Below are positions 43,592 through 53,591 of a DNA stretch of 64,000 nucleotides, one piece after another. Position numbers and translations under genes: made by a program. Origin of the DNA: Bacteroidota bacterium. Its GTDB lineage: Bacteria > Bacteroidota > Bacteroidia > Bacteroidales > UBA4417. The DNA is taken from contig JACAAZ010000022.1 of NCBI GenBank assembly GCA_013376995.1, positions 18,946-82,945 of the forward strand, read 5' to 3'. The notes under the pieces are model-generated. The model was not told where the DNA came from. It saw nothing but the letters and a program-made list of their open reading frames with translations, and did no database searches. How positions within the stretch are numbered: the stretch's first letter is position 1; every line of letters starts with the position of its first letter.

Positions 43592-43849
43592 AGGAAAAGC
43601 CGGAAATCAGGAAAATGTGTGCTGTTAAGTCGTGGAATTGAACGGAGAACACGAAAAAGATAAAAGACCAAAGGAAAAAGAAAATAGGAGGCGGTAGGCA
43701 GGAGGCGGAAAGCAGTTGGCAGTAGGGCGATAGGCGGGAGGGCGTGATAGCTTGATAGCAAAAAATTAAGTCGAATGTCAACCGGAACAAGGCACACGGC
43801 TTATGGTTATCGGTACCCGGAACTTGGAACTTGGAACCCCTTAAATGAA

Positions 43850-43857
43850 TATCTTTG
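43850..43857 (+). promoter_or_regulatory. -7 box TATCTTTG of the DUF3109 gene, placed for a leaderless mRNA
   Basis: TATCTTTG is followed by CTCC and the ATG at 43862. The arrangement copies that of the divergent glyS gene. The box lies inside the longer open frame, which rules out an upstream start. Confidence 0.6.
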
Positions 43858-43861
43858 CTCC

Positions 43862-44422
43862 ATGATAGCTGTCGACAAAACCCTCATATCTGATGACATC
43901 CTGAATGTCAGGTTCATCTGTGACCTTGAAAAATGCCATGGCGCGTGCTGTGTGGAAGGGGACGCAGGTGCACCCCTGGATGAAGAAGAAATTTCAATTC
44001 TTGAAGATAACATTGATGCCGTAAAACCCTATATGGTACAAGATGGAATAGAGGTTATTGAAAAGAACGGTGTCTTCGATTACGATATGTTTGGTCACTT
44101 CGTCACACCCCTGGTTCATGACAGGGAATGTGCATTCGTCTATTTTGAAGATGGAACAGCCTTTTGTGCCATAGAAAAAGCCTATCGTGAAGGTTTGATT
44201 CCCTTTACCAAACCCATTTCCTGTCACCTATATCCTATCCGCATCAGCGGTTATAAAGAATTCGAAGCCCTGAACTACCACGAATGGCCTATCTGTGACC
44301 AGGCATTGAAAAAAGGGAAGGTAAATAATGTACCTCTTTATATTTTCCTGAAAGATGCCTTGATCAGGAAATATGGTAAAGAATGGTATGAAAAGCTGCT
44401 GCTGACGATCGAAAAGGGATAA
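43862..44422 (+). CDS. DUF3109 family cysteine-rich protein
   Basis: 186 residues. The N-terminal CDLEKCHGACCVEGDAGAPL block, with four Cys, and further Cys in CAFV, FCAIEKA, SCHLYPIRI and ICDQ mark DUF3109, a family possibly binding a metal or iron-sulfur cluster; its function is unknown. The start at 43862 is chosen because the TATCTTTG promoter lies just before it and family members begin about 15-20 residues before the Cys block. The frame upstream is open to 43775 but runs through the promoter. It is divergent from glyS and convergent with ferritin. Confidence 0.82.
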   Translation: MIAVDKTLISDDILNVRFICDLEKCHGACCVEGDAGAPLDEEEISILEDNIDAVKPYMVQDGIEVIEKNGVFDYDMFGHFVTPLVHDRECAFVYFEDGTAFCAIEKAYREGLIPFTKPISCHLYPIRISGYKEFEALNYHEWPICDQALKKGKVNNVPLYIFLKDALIRKYGKEWYEKLLLTIEKG

Positions 44423-44487
44423 CAGCTACCTCTTGCCAGTAGTGAAGTTGTCATTAATGCTATCCTGCTTAATTACCAAAAAGAGTT

Positions 44488-44991
44488 TTATCCCCGACCG
44501 GCTGCAATCATTGCGAGTTCCCTGTCTATCCAATATACTCCGCCAGGCGTTGAACCTGTCATTCTCATTTTATCAAGTATATCCTGGAAGGTAGATTCTT
44601 CTTCAAGTTGCTCGGTTATAAACCATTGGATGAATGTAGCCGTTGCATAATCCTTTGACTTCATTGATTCCTCATACAGGTTATTGATTTCTGTTGTAAT
44701 GAACTCTTCATGCTTCAGTATCTTTTCAAATACTTCTATGAGCGTTTTATAATTGTCTGTAAGGTTATCAAGTTCTGATAACGTAGCATGGCCACCCCGT
44801 TCATTGACATAATTCACAATCTTGAGCATATGTGCACGCTCCTCATCGGACTGTTTAAAAAGGTATTTGCTTGCGCCATGGAAACCATTTGCATGACACC
44901 AGGATGCCATTGCCATGTATAAACGAGATGAATGTTCTTCATTCTTTATCTGGCCTATCAGGGCCTGTTCTATTTTCTTATTCTTGATCAT
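44488..44991 (-). CDS. Ferritin (non-heme)
   Basis: 167 residues in a four-helix bundle, typical of bacterial FtnA. Ferroxidase-site residues are visible: Glu in IKNEEHSSRLYMAMASWC, the ExxH in QSDEERAHMLKIVNYV, and Glu/Gln in QWFITEQLEEESTF. It stores iron in the cytoplasm as a ferric mineral and protects against oxidative damage. The ATG at 44991 (MIKNKKIEQALI) fits the family; an upstream in-frame start at 45009 adds six residues. The gap to atpG (44992-45365) holds only the atp terminator. Confidence 0.92.
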   Translation of the reverse strand: MIKNKKIEQALIGQIKNEEHSSRLYMAMASWCHANGFHGASKYLFKQSDEERAHMLKIVNYVNERGGHATLSELDNLTDNYKTLIEVFEKILKHEEFITTEINNLYEESMKSKDYATATFIQWFITEQLEEESTFQDILDKMRMTGSTPGGVYWIDRELAMIAAGRG

Positions 44992-45205
44992 ATCACTAAA
45001 GATTAGCACAAAATGAGTATTTATCTATTCCAGCCGTTTCAAAGATGAATACCCGGCCCCATCTGAACTTCAGGCAACAGGCAGAGTGCTGTTGGGATCA
45101 TAGAAATAACAAAGTAACCCTGGCATTGGTTGAGAAAGAGGAAAAATATTAGAAACAGAACAGTCAGTCCAAACCAGAAAACATTCCATTTCATTAATTT
45201 TTTCA

Positions 45206-45238
45206 TAAAAAAACAGGCTACCGGTTGCGGCAGCCTGT
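45206..45238 (-). terminator. Rho-independent terminator of the atp operon
   Basis: ACAGGCTACCG (45213-45223) pairs with CGGCAGCCTGT (45228-45238), with one G-U on the minus strand, followed on that strand by seven T residues. It lies about 130 bp after atpG. Confidence 0.85.
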
Positions 45239-45365
45239 CTATATATTATTGCATTCTTAGAATAAATTATCTCATTTCTTATCAACCTCTCTTCCCCTCA
45301 TTTTTCCAACCCCTTTTCTCCTTTTCACCCAGTCTCCCACTCCCCTTGTCTCCTTGTCCCAAAAA

Positions 45366-46253
45366 CTATCCCTTCAGCGCCTCGGCCCCGCTTACGATCT
45401 CAAGGATCTCCTTGGTAATAGAGGCCTGGCGTGCCTTGTTATATTGAAGGTTAAGTTCTTTGAGCAGGTCGCGGGCATTATCCGTAGCCTGGTGCATGGC
45501 TGTCATACGGGCACCATGTTCAGAAGCATAGGAATCGAGCAATGCTTTGTAGAACTGGATTTTCAGCGATTTCGGTATCAGTTCGGAGACGATCTCTTCC
45601 TGTGATGGTTCAAAGATATAATCCACCTGGCTGGCTTTAGCCGTTGAAGCATCTGATGAAGGCGGTTCAATTGGCAGGAACTGTTCAACGGTAATTTTCT
45701 GAACAGCTGCATTCCTGAACTGGTTGTATACAATATCGATCCGGTCGTAATGGTTCGTAGCAAACGACAGCATTAATGATTCTGCAATTACAGCAACATT
45801 TTCCCAGGTTAGCTGATCATACAAGGCATCATGCGATTCGATTACCTTATATCCTCGTTTTGTAAAGAATTCCGTTCCCTTCCGGCCAATGGTCATAAGG
45901 CTGAGGCTGTTATTTTCATAAGCCGGCCTGTATTTTTCATTGATGAGTTGGACAGCCGTCTTAATGATATTTGAATTGAATGCCCCGCAAAGTCCACGAT
46001 TTGAAGTAAGCACAATGATCAGGACTTTTTCAGGCTTGCTTTGCCTGGCATACACATTCTCCCCGGCGGAATCCACGCTTGCCGACAGGTTTTGCAAAAT
46101 CTCCTTGAGTTTTGCAGCATAAGGGCGCAATTTAAGGATAGCGTTCTGTGCCCGCCGCAATTTCGATGCAGCAACCATTTTCATGGCGCTGGTGATCTGC
46201 TGGGTAGATTTAACGGACGCTATCCGAATGCGGACTTCTTTTAAACTGGGCAT
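45366..46253 (-). CDS. atpG: ATP synthase F1 gamma subunit
   Basis: 295 residues. The N- and C-terminal helices that form the central rotor shaft are clear (LKEVRIRIASVKSTQQITSAMKMVAASKLRRAQ, in two stretches, and MTAMHQATDNARDLLKELNLQYNKARQASITKEILEIVSGAEAL). SNRGLCGAFNSNI is a family signature. It links c-ring rotation to catalysis in the beta subunits. It is the last gene of the atpBEFHAG cluster, 10 bp after atpA, and is followed by a terminator, so atpD and atpC must be elsewhere. Confidence 0.95.
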   Translation of the reverse strand: MPSLKEVRIRIASVKSTQQITSAMKMVAASKLRRAQNAILKLRPYAAKLKEILQNLSASVDSAGENVYARQSKPEKVLIIVLTSNRGLCGAFNSNIIKTAVQLINEKYRPAYENNSLSLMTIGRKGTEFFTKRGYKVIESHDALYDQLTWENVAVIAESLMLSFATNHYDRIDIVYNQFRNAAVQKITVEQFLPIEPPSSDASTAKASQVDYIFEPSQEEIVSELIPKSLKIQFYKALLDSYASEHGARMTAMHQATDNARDLLKELNLQYNKARQASITKEILEIVSGAEALKG

Positions 46254-46263
46254 CTGAGCTGTA

Positions 46264-47847
46264 TTATTTCACGTACTTGGATGAAATATCCTTTGCAATG
46301 GAATCAATTTTCCCCAGGATTTCGTCATCGAGCTTACCTTGCCTTAAATCGCCCAGGAGATCTGCTTGATTAACTTCCAGGAAGTGCAGGAATTCAACTT
46401 CGAAATCCTTTACACTCTTTACTGGAATACGTTGCAACAAACCACGGGTACCGCAGGCAATGATAGCAATCTGCTTTTCAACCGGAACCGGCGAATATTG
46501 ATCCTGTTTCAGGATTTCAACGTTACGGGCCCCTTTGTCAAGGATATTCTTTGTAGCGACGTCAAGATCGGAACCGAACTTGGCAAAAGCTTCCAACTCG
46601 CGGTATTCAGCCTGGGCAAGTTTCAATGTACCTGCAACCTTCTTCATCGCCTTGATCTGGGCATTACCTCCCACACGGGATACAGAAATACCGACATTGA
46701 TAGCAGGGCGGATACCTGAGTTGAACAGGCCTGTTTCAAGGAATATCTGGCCGTCGGTAATCGAAATTACGTTCGTCGGGATATATGCGGAAACGTCCCC
46801 GGCCTGAGTTTCAATGATAGGAAGCGCTGTAAGAGAACCTCCACCTTTAACCATCGGGCGGATGGAATCTGGAAGGTCGTTCATCTGTGCAGCGATTTTA
46901 TCACTCTGGATCACGCGGGCAGCACGCTCAAGCAAGCGTGAGTGGAGGTAGAATACATCACCCGGATACGCTTCACGTCCTGGCGGACGACGGAGCAGGA
47001 GGGAAACTTCGCGGTATGCAACAGCTTGTTTTGACAGGTCATCATAAATTACCAGGGCCGGGCGTCCTGAATCACGGTAGAACTCACCGATAGCAGCACC
47101 GGTAAAAGGAGCATAGAACTGCATGGCTGCAGGATCGGATGCGGTTGCACAAACGATTGTAGTATAAGCCATAGCCCCATGATCTTCCAGGGTCTTTACA
47201 ACATTAGCAACAGTTGAGCCCTTTTGGCCAATGGCAACATAAATACAGAAAACAGGTTTCCCTTTATCGAAGAATTCCTTCTGGTTGATTATCGTATCAA
47301 TGGCAATGGCAGATTTACCTGTCTGGCGGTCGCCAATAATAAGCTCACGTTGTCCCCTGCCAATTGGGATCATGGCATCAATAGCCTTGATACCGGTCTG
47401 CAATGGTTCGTTAACAGGCTGGCGATAAATAACACCAGGGGCCTTTCGTTCCAATGGCATTTCATAAAGGCTTCCCTTAATTTCACCCTTACCGTCAATG
47501 GGTTCACCAATGGTATTGATAACCCTTCCAAGGAGGCCTTCGCCAACTTTAACGGAAGCGATCCGGCGGGTCCGCTGAACGGTATCACCTTCCTTAATAT
47601 CATTGGATTCACCGAGAAGTACAACCCCAACATTATCTTCTTCCAGGTTCAGCACAATCCCCTTGATCCCGGTTTTGGTAAATTCAACCAACTCTCCGCT
47701 CTGGGCATTGGTCAATCCATATACACGGGCAATTCCGTCGCCTACCTGCAGTACGGATCCAATTTCCTGGATTTCAGCTTCCGTTTTAAAACCGGCCAGT
47801 TCCTGGCGCAAGATCGCGGTGACTTCTGCGGGCTTAATATCTGCCAT
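46264..47847 (-). CDS. atpA: ATP synthase F1 alpha subunit
   Basis: 527 residues. Nucleotide-binding P-loop [10 protein letters not shown] and the [14 protein letters not shown] signature, which contains the arginine finger for the beta-subunit site, are visible, along with GRVVN-type [17 protein letters not shown]. It forms the alpha3beta3 head of F1. Gap to atpH upstream is 66 bp, to atpG downstream 10 bp. Confidence 0.97.
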   Translation of the reverse strand: MADIKPAEVTAILRQELAGFKTEAEIQEIGSVLQVGDGIARVYGLTNAQSGELVEFTKTGIKGIVLNLEEDNVGVVLLGESNDIKEGDTVQRTRRIASVKVGEGLLGRVINTIGEPIDGKGEIKGSLYEMPLERKAPGVIYRQPVNEPLQTGIKAIDAMIPIGRGQRELIIGDRQTGKSAIAIDTIINQKEFFDKGKPVFCIYVAIGQKGSTVANVVKTLEDHGAMAYTTIVCATASDPAAMQFYAPFTGAAIGEFYRDSGRPALVIYDDLSKQAVAYREVSLLLRRPPGREAYPGDVFYLHSRLLERAARVIQSDKIAAQMNDLPDSIRPMVKGGGSLTALPIIETQAGDVSAYIPTNVISITDGQIFLETGLFNSGIRPAINVGISVSRVGGNAQIKAMKKVAGTLKLAQAEYRELEAFAKFGSDLDVATKNILDKGARNVEILKQDQYSPVPVEKQIAIIACGTRGLLQRIPVKSVKDFEVEFLHFLEVNQADLLGDLRQGKLDDEILGKIDSIAKDISSKYVK

Positions 47848-47913
47848 ACGTTTACTTTTTTACTGTTGAAATGCTTGTCAATATTGTATGTTTTCTATTT
47901 TTTCTCTGATCCG

Positions 47914-48471
47914 TTAAAAGCCTTTAACGTAAAGGTTTTTATCAAAATCTTTCTTAAGCCTTTTCACTTTTGCTGTAAGGCTTTGGTCAACCTGGTAATT
48001 ATCCATGCTCAGGATAAATCCGCCGATAATCTCGGTCTTGATGCTTTCAATGAGTTCTATTTCATGCCCGGTAAGGCTTTTGAGTATCACCGTCATGGTT
48101 TTCCTGTCGGTATCATCCAGGGCAACAGCAGAGGACACATAAGCCGTCTTTATTCCCTTGTACTCCTTGTAAAGACCAACAAAATCAGATGCAATTGCAT
48201 CGATATAAGATTCACGGCGTTTGCGGGAGATGATATCAAGGAATAGAGAAGTAAGCTTGTTGATATGACTGCCAAATATGCTTTTCAATACCTTCTGTTT
48301 CTTTTCAACGTTGATGACAGGGTTATGCAACATCCCCCTGAGTTCGCGGTTTTCGAGGCACACCTGGCTGATCAATGCCATATCGTCCTTTACCTGCTCA
48401 AGGACTTTTTGTTCCTGGGCAAGGTCGAAGAGCGCCTTGGCATATCGAATGGTTATCTTGGTATGATTCAT
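47914..48471 (-). CDS. atpH: ATP synthase F1 delta subunit
   Basis: 185 residues. The N-terminal helical domain (TKITIRYAKALFDLAQEQKVLEQV) and the C-terminal segment (GGFILSMDNYQVDQSLTAKVKRL) are typical of AtpH/OSCP. It connects F1 to the peripheral stalk. It lies 21 bp after atpF. Confidence 0.92.
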   Translation of the reverse strand: MNHTKITIRYAKALFDLAQEQKVLEQVKDDMALISQVCLENRELRGMLHNPVINVEKKQKVLKSIFGSHINKLTSLFLDIISRKRRESYIDAIASDFVGLYKEYKGIKTAYVSSAVALDDTDRKTMTVILKSLTGHEIELIESIKTEIIGGFILSMDNYQVDQSLTAKVKRLKKDFDKNLYVKGF

Positions 48472-48492
48472 CTGGTCAGATTGTCAGGGATC

Positions 48493-48987
48493 TTAATTGA
48501 TTTTTACCTCTTTCAGCAGCTTTTCAGTCAGCTCTTTCTGTTTCTCCTTGTTGGATAATTCCTGTCCTAACAGTTTTTCTGCGATTTCAATAGAGATAGA
48601 AGCAATCTGGTTTTTCAGGTCATTGATGGCGGCTAGTTTTTCATATTGAATGCTTTCGCGGGCATTTTCGATGATGCGGTTAGCCTCTTCGTTTGCCTTT
48701 GCCCTTGCCTCTTCAATAATGGATTCTTTCACCTTGCGGGCATCACGGAGCAGGGCATCACGTTCCTCTTTAGCCTCGAGCAATAGCTGTTCATTGCCGG
48801 CTTTGAGTTTCAACATTTCTTTCTTGGCATCTTCGGCAGCATTTAGCGCTTTATCGATAGATTCTTCCCTTTCATGAAGCATTTTCATGATAGGCTTCCA
48901 TGCGTACTTGCCTAAAATGAAAAGGAGGATACCAAACGTAAGGGTCATCCAAAACAACAGGCCGATATCGACTTTTACCAGTTCCAT
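48493..48987 (-). CDS. atpF: ATP synthase F0 b subunit
   Basis: 164 residues. One N-terminal membrane helix (IGLLFWMTLTFGILLFILGKYAW) is followed by a long charged coiled coil, as expected for the peripheral stalk (ALNAAEDAKKEMLKLKAGNE). It anchors F1 to the membrane part. Confidence 0.93.
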   Translation of the reverse strand: MELVKVDIGLLFWMTLTFGILLFILGKYAWKPIMKMLHEREESIDKALNAAEDAKKEMLKLKAGNEQLLLEAKEERDALLRDARKVKESIIEEARAKANEEANRIIENARESIQYEKLAAINDLKNQIASISIEIAEKLLGQELSNKEKQKELTEKLLKEVKIN

Positions 48988-49108
48988 AGTTCAATTTTTA
49001 CTTTTTGTTTAATCCCGGATTCTTAACCAGTATGACAATCCAATCAGTAACTATATGTCAGTCAGGTTCATCCCGGCCAATCGCCGGGATGCCCTGGTCT
49101 GACAAGTA

Positions 49109-49411
<303 letters not shown>

Positions 49412-49416
49412 TCAGA

Positions 49417-50589
49417 TCAATGTTGAATTTCATGCCCTTCAGCATGTTCATTGTGATGTTCTTCCACTGCCATTCCAAAGTATATAGCAGACAAAAGGGC
49501 AAAAACGTAAGCCTGGATAAAAGCTACCAATAGTTCCAGCAGGCTCATGAATACTCCGAAAAGTATGGAAACAGGGGAAACGGCAAATCCTATCCAGGCA
49601 GCCATTCCTCCAAAGATGAAGATCAGGCTCATAAAGCCCAGAAGGATAATATGCCCGGCTGTGATATTGGCGAACAAACGAACCATCAAAACGAAAGGTT
49701 TCGTTATAAGTCCGATGATCTCCACGATAGGCATAAGGGGAATAGGGATCTTTAACCACCAGGGAACACCGGGAGTGTTGACAATATGTACCCAGTAACT
49801 GCGGTTTCCGCTAAAAGTAGTTATGAGGAAAGTGAATATTGCCATCACCATGGTTATGGCCAGGTTACCTGTCAGGTTTACTCCCCCTGGAAAAAATGGG
49901 ATAAGCCCTAGAAGGTTATTAATAAAAATAAAAAAGAATATTGTCAGCAGGTAGGGCATGTATTTCATATACTTTGCCTTGCCAATGGCTGGAATTGCAA
50001 TGTCGTCGCGAACAAAAAGGATAAGTGGTTCAACCACGGACTGTATACCTTTGGGCGCCCTGTTCGGATTGGCAGTGTAACGTTTGGCTGCACTCAGGAA
50101 TATTATAAGAATCAGTGCTACCCCGATAAAAAGCGATAACACTGCCTTTGTAATAGAAAAATCAAGAGGGACTTTTGCTTCTTCATTTATTGTTCCGTCT
50201 TCCTTTACCTTAACAATCTTCCCTTTGTTTGGACCATCTTCTTCAAGTTTATAACCCTGGTAAGCTTCTTCACCATGCTTGAAATGTCCTGAACTAAATA
50301 CTACCAGTTTGCCCTCATCCAATAAAATCACAGGCAGGGGAATTGAAACAGGCTCTCCATGCCAATTGCAAATATGCCATTCGTGGGAGTCAATGATGTG
50401 CTCAATGATCATTTCACCTGCATTGAACTCCTGGGCTGAGGCAGCTGAATCCACCTTTTCAGCAGAAGTAGCAGAGTCCCTGTGCATAAGAGTATCAACT
50501 TCAGTAGCTTGCACCGATAAGGCCAGGGTTAGAAACACCCCAAAAAATGCGGAGGTGAGCTTGAGATTCTTAAGTAACTTTCTGATCAT
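49417..50589 (-). CDS. atpB: ATP synthase F0 a subunit with long N-terminal extension
   Basis: 390 residues, about 120 more than the E. coli protein. The extra N-terminus begins with a cleavable-looking signal (LKLTSAFFGVFLTLALSVQA) and an acidic, His-rich periplasmic-type segment (MIIEHIIDSHEWHICNWHG). Five or six membrane helices follow. Arg304 in VLMVRLFANITAGH is the conserved arginine facing the c ring. The C-terminus ends in a His/Glu tail (EEHHNEHAEGHEIQH). This long form is known in Bacteroidota. It is the first gene of the cluster, 14 bp before the longest possible atpE start. Confidence 0.93.
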   Translation of the reverse strand: MIRKLLKNLKLTSAFFGVFLTLALSVQATEVDTLMHRDSATSAEKVDSAASAQEFNAGEMIIEHIIDSHEWHICNWHGEPVSIPLPVILLDEGKLVVFSSGHFKHGEEAYQGYKLEEDGPNKGKIVKVKEDGTINEEAKVPLDFSITKAVLSLFIGVALILIIFLSAAKRYTANPNRAPKGIQSVVEPLILFVRDDIAIPAIGKAKYMKYMPYLLTIFFFIFINNLLGLIPFFPGGVNLTGNLAITMVMAIFTFLITTFSGNRSYWVHIVNTPGVPWWLKIPIPLMPIVEIIGLITKPFVLMVRLFANITAGHIILLGFMSLIFIFGGMAAWIGFAVSPVSILFGVFMSLLELLVAFIQAYVFALLSAIYFGMAVEEHHNEHAEGHEIQH

Positions 50590-50706
50590 TAGTCCACTTC
50601 TGATTGAAAGTGCAATATTACTAAAATTTTACTTTTATTTAAAATGGTTCTACTTATTTAATTATGTGCATTTGTAACCTGGAATGCGCAGTTGCAGACA
50701 TTTGAA

Positions 50707-50714
50707 TACCTTTG
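50707..50714 (+). promoter_or_regulatory. Predicted -7 box TACCTTTG of tadA
   Basis: Match to TAnnTTTG, 21 bp before the ATG at 50736. The longer frame starts inside this box and is not likely to be translated. Confidence 0.55.
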
Positions 50715-50735
50715 TATTACCTCAAAATAACAGGA

Positions 50736-51179
50736 ATGCTGACACTATTTTCAGATGACTCTTTTATGCGGGAAGCGCTCAAAGAGGCAAAAAAAGCAAT
50801 GGAGGAACATGAAGTACCCATTGGTGCTGTTATAGTTTGTGAAAACCGTATCATTGCCCGTGCTCACAACATGACCGAACGGCTTAATGATGTTACTGCT
50901 CATGCTGAGATGCAGGCTTTTACCTCTGCTGCGAATTTCCTTGGTGGCAAATACCTGGCTGATTGCACTTTATATGTAACTGTTGAACCCTGCCCCATGT
51001 GCGCAGGAGCCTCGTTCTGGACACAAATAAGCCGTATAGTTTATGGTGCAAAGGATGAAAAAAGAGGGTATTCCCTTCTTGGTGCTGCCGTTCTTCATCC
51101 CAAAACGCTGGTAACCTCCGGTGTGCTAGAAAAGGAATGCTCCGAAATTATCAAAACATTCTTTAAAAAGAAACGATGA
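50736..51179 (+). CDS. tadA: tRNA-specific adenosine deaminase
   Basis: 147 residues. Zinc-site motifs of the cytidine/deoxycytidylate deaminase superfamily are HAEMQAF, with the catalytic Glu, and PCPMCAG with two zinc-binding Cys. NxxH-type segments around RAHNMTERLNDVTAHAE are as in TadA. It converts A34 of tRNA-Arg(ACG) to inosine. The gene is divergent from atpB. Confidence 0.9.
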   Translation: MLTLFSDDSFMREALKEAKKAMEEHEVPIGAVIVCENRIIARAHNMTERLNDVTAHAEMQAFTSAANFLGGKYLADCTLYVTVEPCPMCAGASFWTQISRIVYGAKDEKRGYSLLGAAVLHPKTLVTSGVLEKECSEIIKTFFKKKR

Positions 51180-51228
51180 CCATCCTCTGTAATAACCTAT
51201 GAATACTGCAATTTAACAAAAGCTCATT

Positions 51229-52053
51229 ATGAAACGGTATGGCAATGAAAAGCTTAATAACATCATTTCTGAAATTGCAGAAACAGGAGAAATGTTATGG
51301 ACAAAAGACTGGGCCGAAAGAAATGCCGGAAACATCTCTGTCAATATAGAAGATTGCATTGATTCAAATGTAAAAAAAGAGTTGTCCGGTTTCCAGGTTT
51401 CTTGCTTCGATCTTGATAAATCCTACCCCGGAATTGCCGGTCATCATTTCATAGTTACCGGGACCGGGAAAAGAATGCGCGACCTGGCTAAAGATCCTGA
51501 CAAAAATTCGATTATTATCAGGATTAACAACGATGGAAAACGCTACGAAATTTTATCCCCTGCCGATTCTGACAGCCCCGTATTTCCAACCTCAGAACTG
51601 CCAACCCATTTAGCCATTCATGAACACATGGGCATCACAGGATCCCCTGAAAAAGCCCTTCTGCATACTCACCCAACCGAGTTGATTGCCCTAACTCAAA
51701 TCAAGGATTTTTGCAATGAAGAAGCGTTGAACCATCTGTTGTGGCAGATGCATCCGGAGACGATAATGATGGTCCCTGAAGGGGCAGGGTTCATCCCTTA
51801 TATCCTTCCAGGAACAAATGAAATTGCTGATTCCACCCTTATGAAATTCAAAGATCACAAAATAGTGCTATGGGAGAAACACGGATGCCTCGCCATTGGA
51901 AAAGATGTAGTTGAAGCTTTTGATCTCATTGACCTTGTAGCAAAATCAGCCAGGATCTACTTCCTGTGCAAAATGGCCGGTCATTCACCTCAGGGTTTTT
52001 CAGCATCGCAATTAGCAGAATTAAAGGAATTGGGCAAAAAGTTCCTTTCATGA
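51229..52053 (+). CDS. rhaD: Rhamnulose-1-phosphate aldolase
   Basis: 274 residues, the same length as E. coli RhaD. It cleaves L-rhamnulose 1-phosphate to dihydroxyacetone phosphate and L-lactaldehyde, using zinc. The class II aldolase blocks are ERNAGNISVNI, the zinc-site LLHTHPTELIALTQ, GAGFIPYILPGTNEIA and EKHGCLAIG, which together match RhaD better than FucA. No rhaA, rhaB or rhaT lies nearby, so the pathway must be elsewhere. It starts 49 bp after tadA on the same strand and may be co-transcribed. Confidence 0.87.
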   Translation: MKRYGNEKLNNIISEIAETGEMLWTKDWAERNAGNISVNIEDCIDSNVKKELSGFQVSCFDLDKSYPGIAGHHFIVTGTGKRMRDLAKDPDKNSIIIRINNDGKRYEILSPADSDSPVFPTSELPTHLAIHEHMGITGSPEKALLHTHPTELIALTQIKDFCNEEALNHLLWQMHPETIMMVPEGAGFIPYILPGTNEIADSTLMKFKDHKIVLWEKHGCLAIGKDVVEAFDLIDLVAKSARIYFLCKMAGHSPQGFSASQLAELKELGKKFLS

Positions 52054-52212
52054 TCTGCTGACGATTATCCTCCGGGTCCTTCAATATTATCCAGCCAGCA
52101 CCTACAAGGTTCACAAAATGACCCCATAGTTTCCGTGAGTAATCACTCATACATATTTTGATTCCTAAATATTACTATTTTAGCTTTCTGTTCTTCTCAT
52201 AATTCAAAACAA

Positions 52213-53001
52213 ATGGCTTCTATTTCTGTGCCGATCATGGCCGAACAGTTTGCAGCCGGCAACAAGCCGGAATATCTTTTTTGGGTTGGGTGTGCCGGGG
52301 CCTTTGATGACAGGTACAAAAAAGTTACCCGTGCTTTCACCAAGATCCTTCATGTTACTCAAACATCTTATGCTGTTTTGGGCACAGAGGAAATCTGCAA
52401 TGGCGATCCTGCCCGCCGAGCCGGGAATGAAATGCTTTTCCAGATGCAGGCACTGCAGGTGATTGAAATGCTAAACGCTTATGAAGTGAAGAAGATACTC
52501 ACCTGCTGCCCGCATTGCTTTAATATTTTCAAGAACGAATACCCCGACCTGGGCGGCAAATACGAAGTGATCCATCACTCCCAATTCTTAAAACAACTGA
52601 TGGATGACGGGAAATTAAAAGTAAGCCCTGACATCTTAAAAGATAAAACCATTACCTATCATGATCCATGTTACCTGGGCAGGGGAAACAATGAATATGA
52701 TGCTCCGCGTTCTGTCCTGAATGCGCTTCCCGCAAAGAAGGTAGAAATGGAAAAAAATAAAAGTTTTGCACTCTGTTGCGGAGCCGGTGGCGCCCAGATG
52801 TTCAAGGAAGCTGAACCCGGGAATAAAGAAGTATACGCTGAACGCACGGAACAGGCTCTTGAAACCAACGCCAATATTGTCGCTACAGCCTGTCCGTTCT
52901 GTATGACCATGCTCACGGATGGCATAAAATACAAGGATAAATCGGAAGAAATAAAAAACTACGACCTTGCAGAATTAATCGCAATTTCTTTGGGTATCTA
53001 G
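52213..53001 (+). CDS. Iron-sulfur (CCG-domain) oxidoreductase subunit, HdrB/GlpC-like
   Basis: 262 residues with two CCG domains. The first includes TCCPHCFNIFKNEYP, and the second SFALCCGAGGAQMF and ACPFCMTMLTDG. DPCYLGRGNNEY is the segment that often joins the two. This corresponds to the C-terminal half of heterodisulfide-reductase-like and LutA/GlpC proteins, which bind a noncubane 4Fe-4S cluster and pass electrons. The membrane or ferredoxin partner subunit usually encoded beside it is not present here. It could be a cytoplasmic electron carrier; substrate unknown. Confidence 0.78.
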   Translation: MASISVPIMAEQFAAGNKPEYLFWVGCAGAFDDRYKKVTRAFTKILHVTQTSYAVLGTEEICNGDPARRAGNEMLFQMQALQVIEMLNAYEVKKILTCCPHCFNIFKNEYPDLGGKYEVIHHSQFLKQLMDDGKLKVSPDILKDKTITYHDPCYLGRGNNEYDAPRSVLNALPAKKVEMEKNKSFALCCGAGGAQMFKEAEPGNKEVYAERTEQALETNANIVATACPFCMTMLTDGIKYKDKSEEIKNYDLAELIAISLGI

Positions 53002-53099
53002 GATAATTTTATACTAATTTCGATGCATCAAATATTCCTCCAATTCAAGAGGGAAAACTTTTGTTTCTGATACGATCTCAACCTTCTATTCAACACTCC

Positions 53100-53312
53100 G
53101 TGAAAAAGATACGGTATTTTACAAATGCATCCGGCACCATTAAATGGGACGAGAAAAAATGTGAACACAGCGGGAAATGCCTGGAAAATATGCTTCCGCC
53201 ACAGGGTGAACCCTCAAGTGTACCTGTTGAAGTTTCAGATAAATTGTTTGAAACCATGAAGACACAATCAAGTCTATGCCCATCAGGAGCACTTTGCCTT
53301 GTTATTAAGTAA
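53100..53312 (+). CDS. Divergent 4Fe-4S mono-cluster protein (YjdI/Fer4_19-like)
   Basis: 70 residues from a GTG start (MKKIRYFTNASGTIKWDEKKC...), chosen because the family begins just before the YTN motif; a TTG at 53061 in the same frame is an alternative. Cys residues in CEHSGKC and the final CPSGAL match the mono-cluster ferredoxin-like YjdI family. It is likely a small iron-sulfur protein. It lies 98 bp after the CCG-domain gene. Confidence 0.72.
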   Translation: MKKIRYFTNASGTIKWDEKKCEHSGKCLENMLPPQGEPSSVPVEVSDKLFETMKTQSSLCPSGALCLVIK

Positions 53313-53591
53313 CAGCCAGACTGCTGGTTATTCCGGGATTGCCTTTTGTCCTGAATCATTTTATTGTCTTCTTACAACATCTTTACCTCCCTGTATTTCT
53401 TCCCTTTATAAACCAGTTGGTGTTTAACTCTTAGATCTGCAAGATTTGTAAGAATATTGTATTAAAATCGGAAAATTGGCAATAGTATGCCATTTCAGGA
53501 AGTTATTACTTTGGAATGCTTTTTGAGTAATAGAAGCGACATTCTTTCCAAAACTTGGTTATATAATTAAGCAGAATGTCATTTTACATTC

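Noticed and set aside
47224-48246. Long plus-strand open frame of 340 codons
   Set aside because: It lies antisense to atpA and atpH, whose products are certain, and its translation resembles no protein family.
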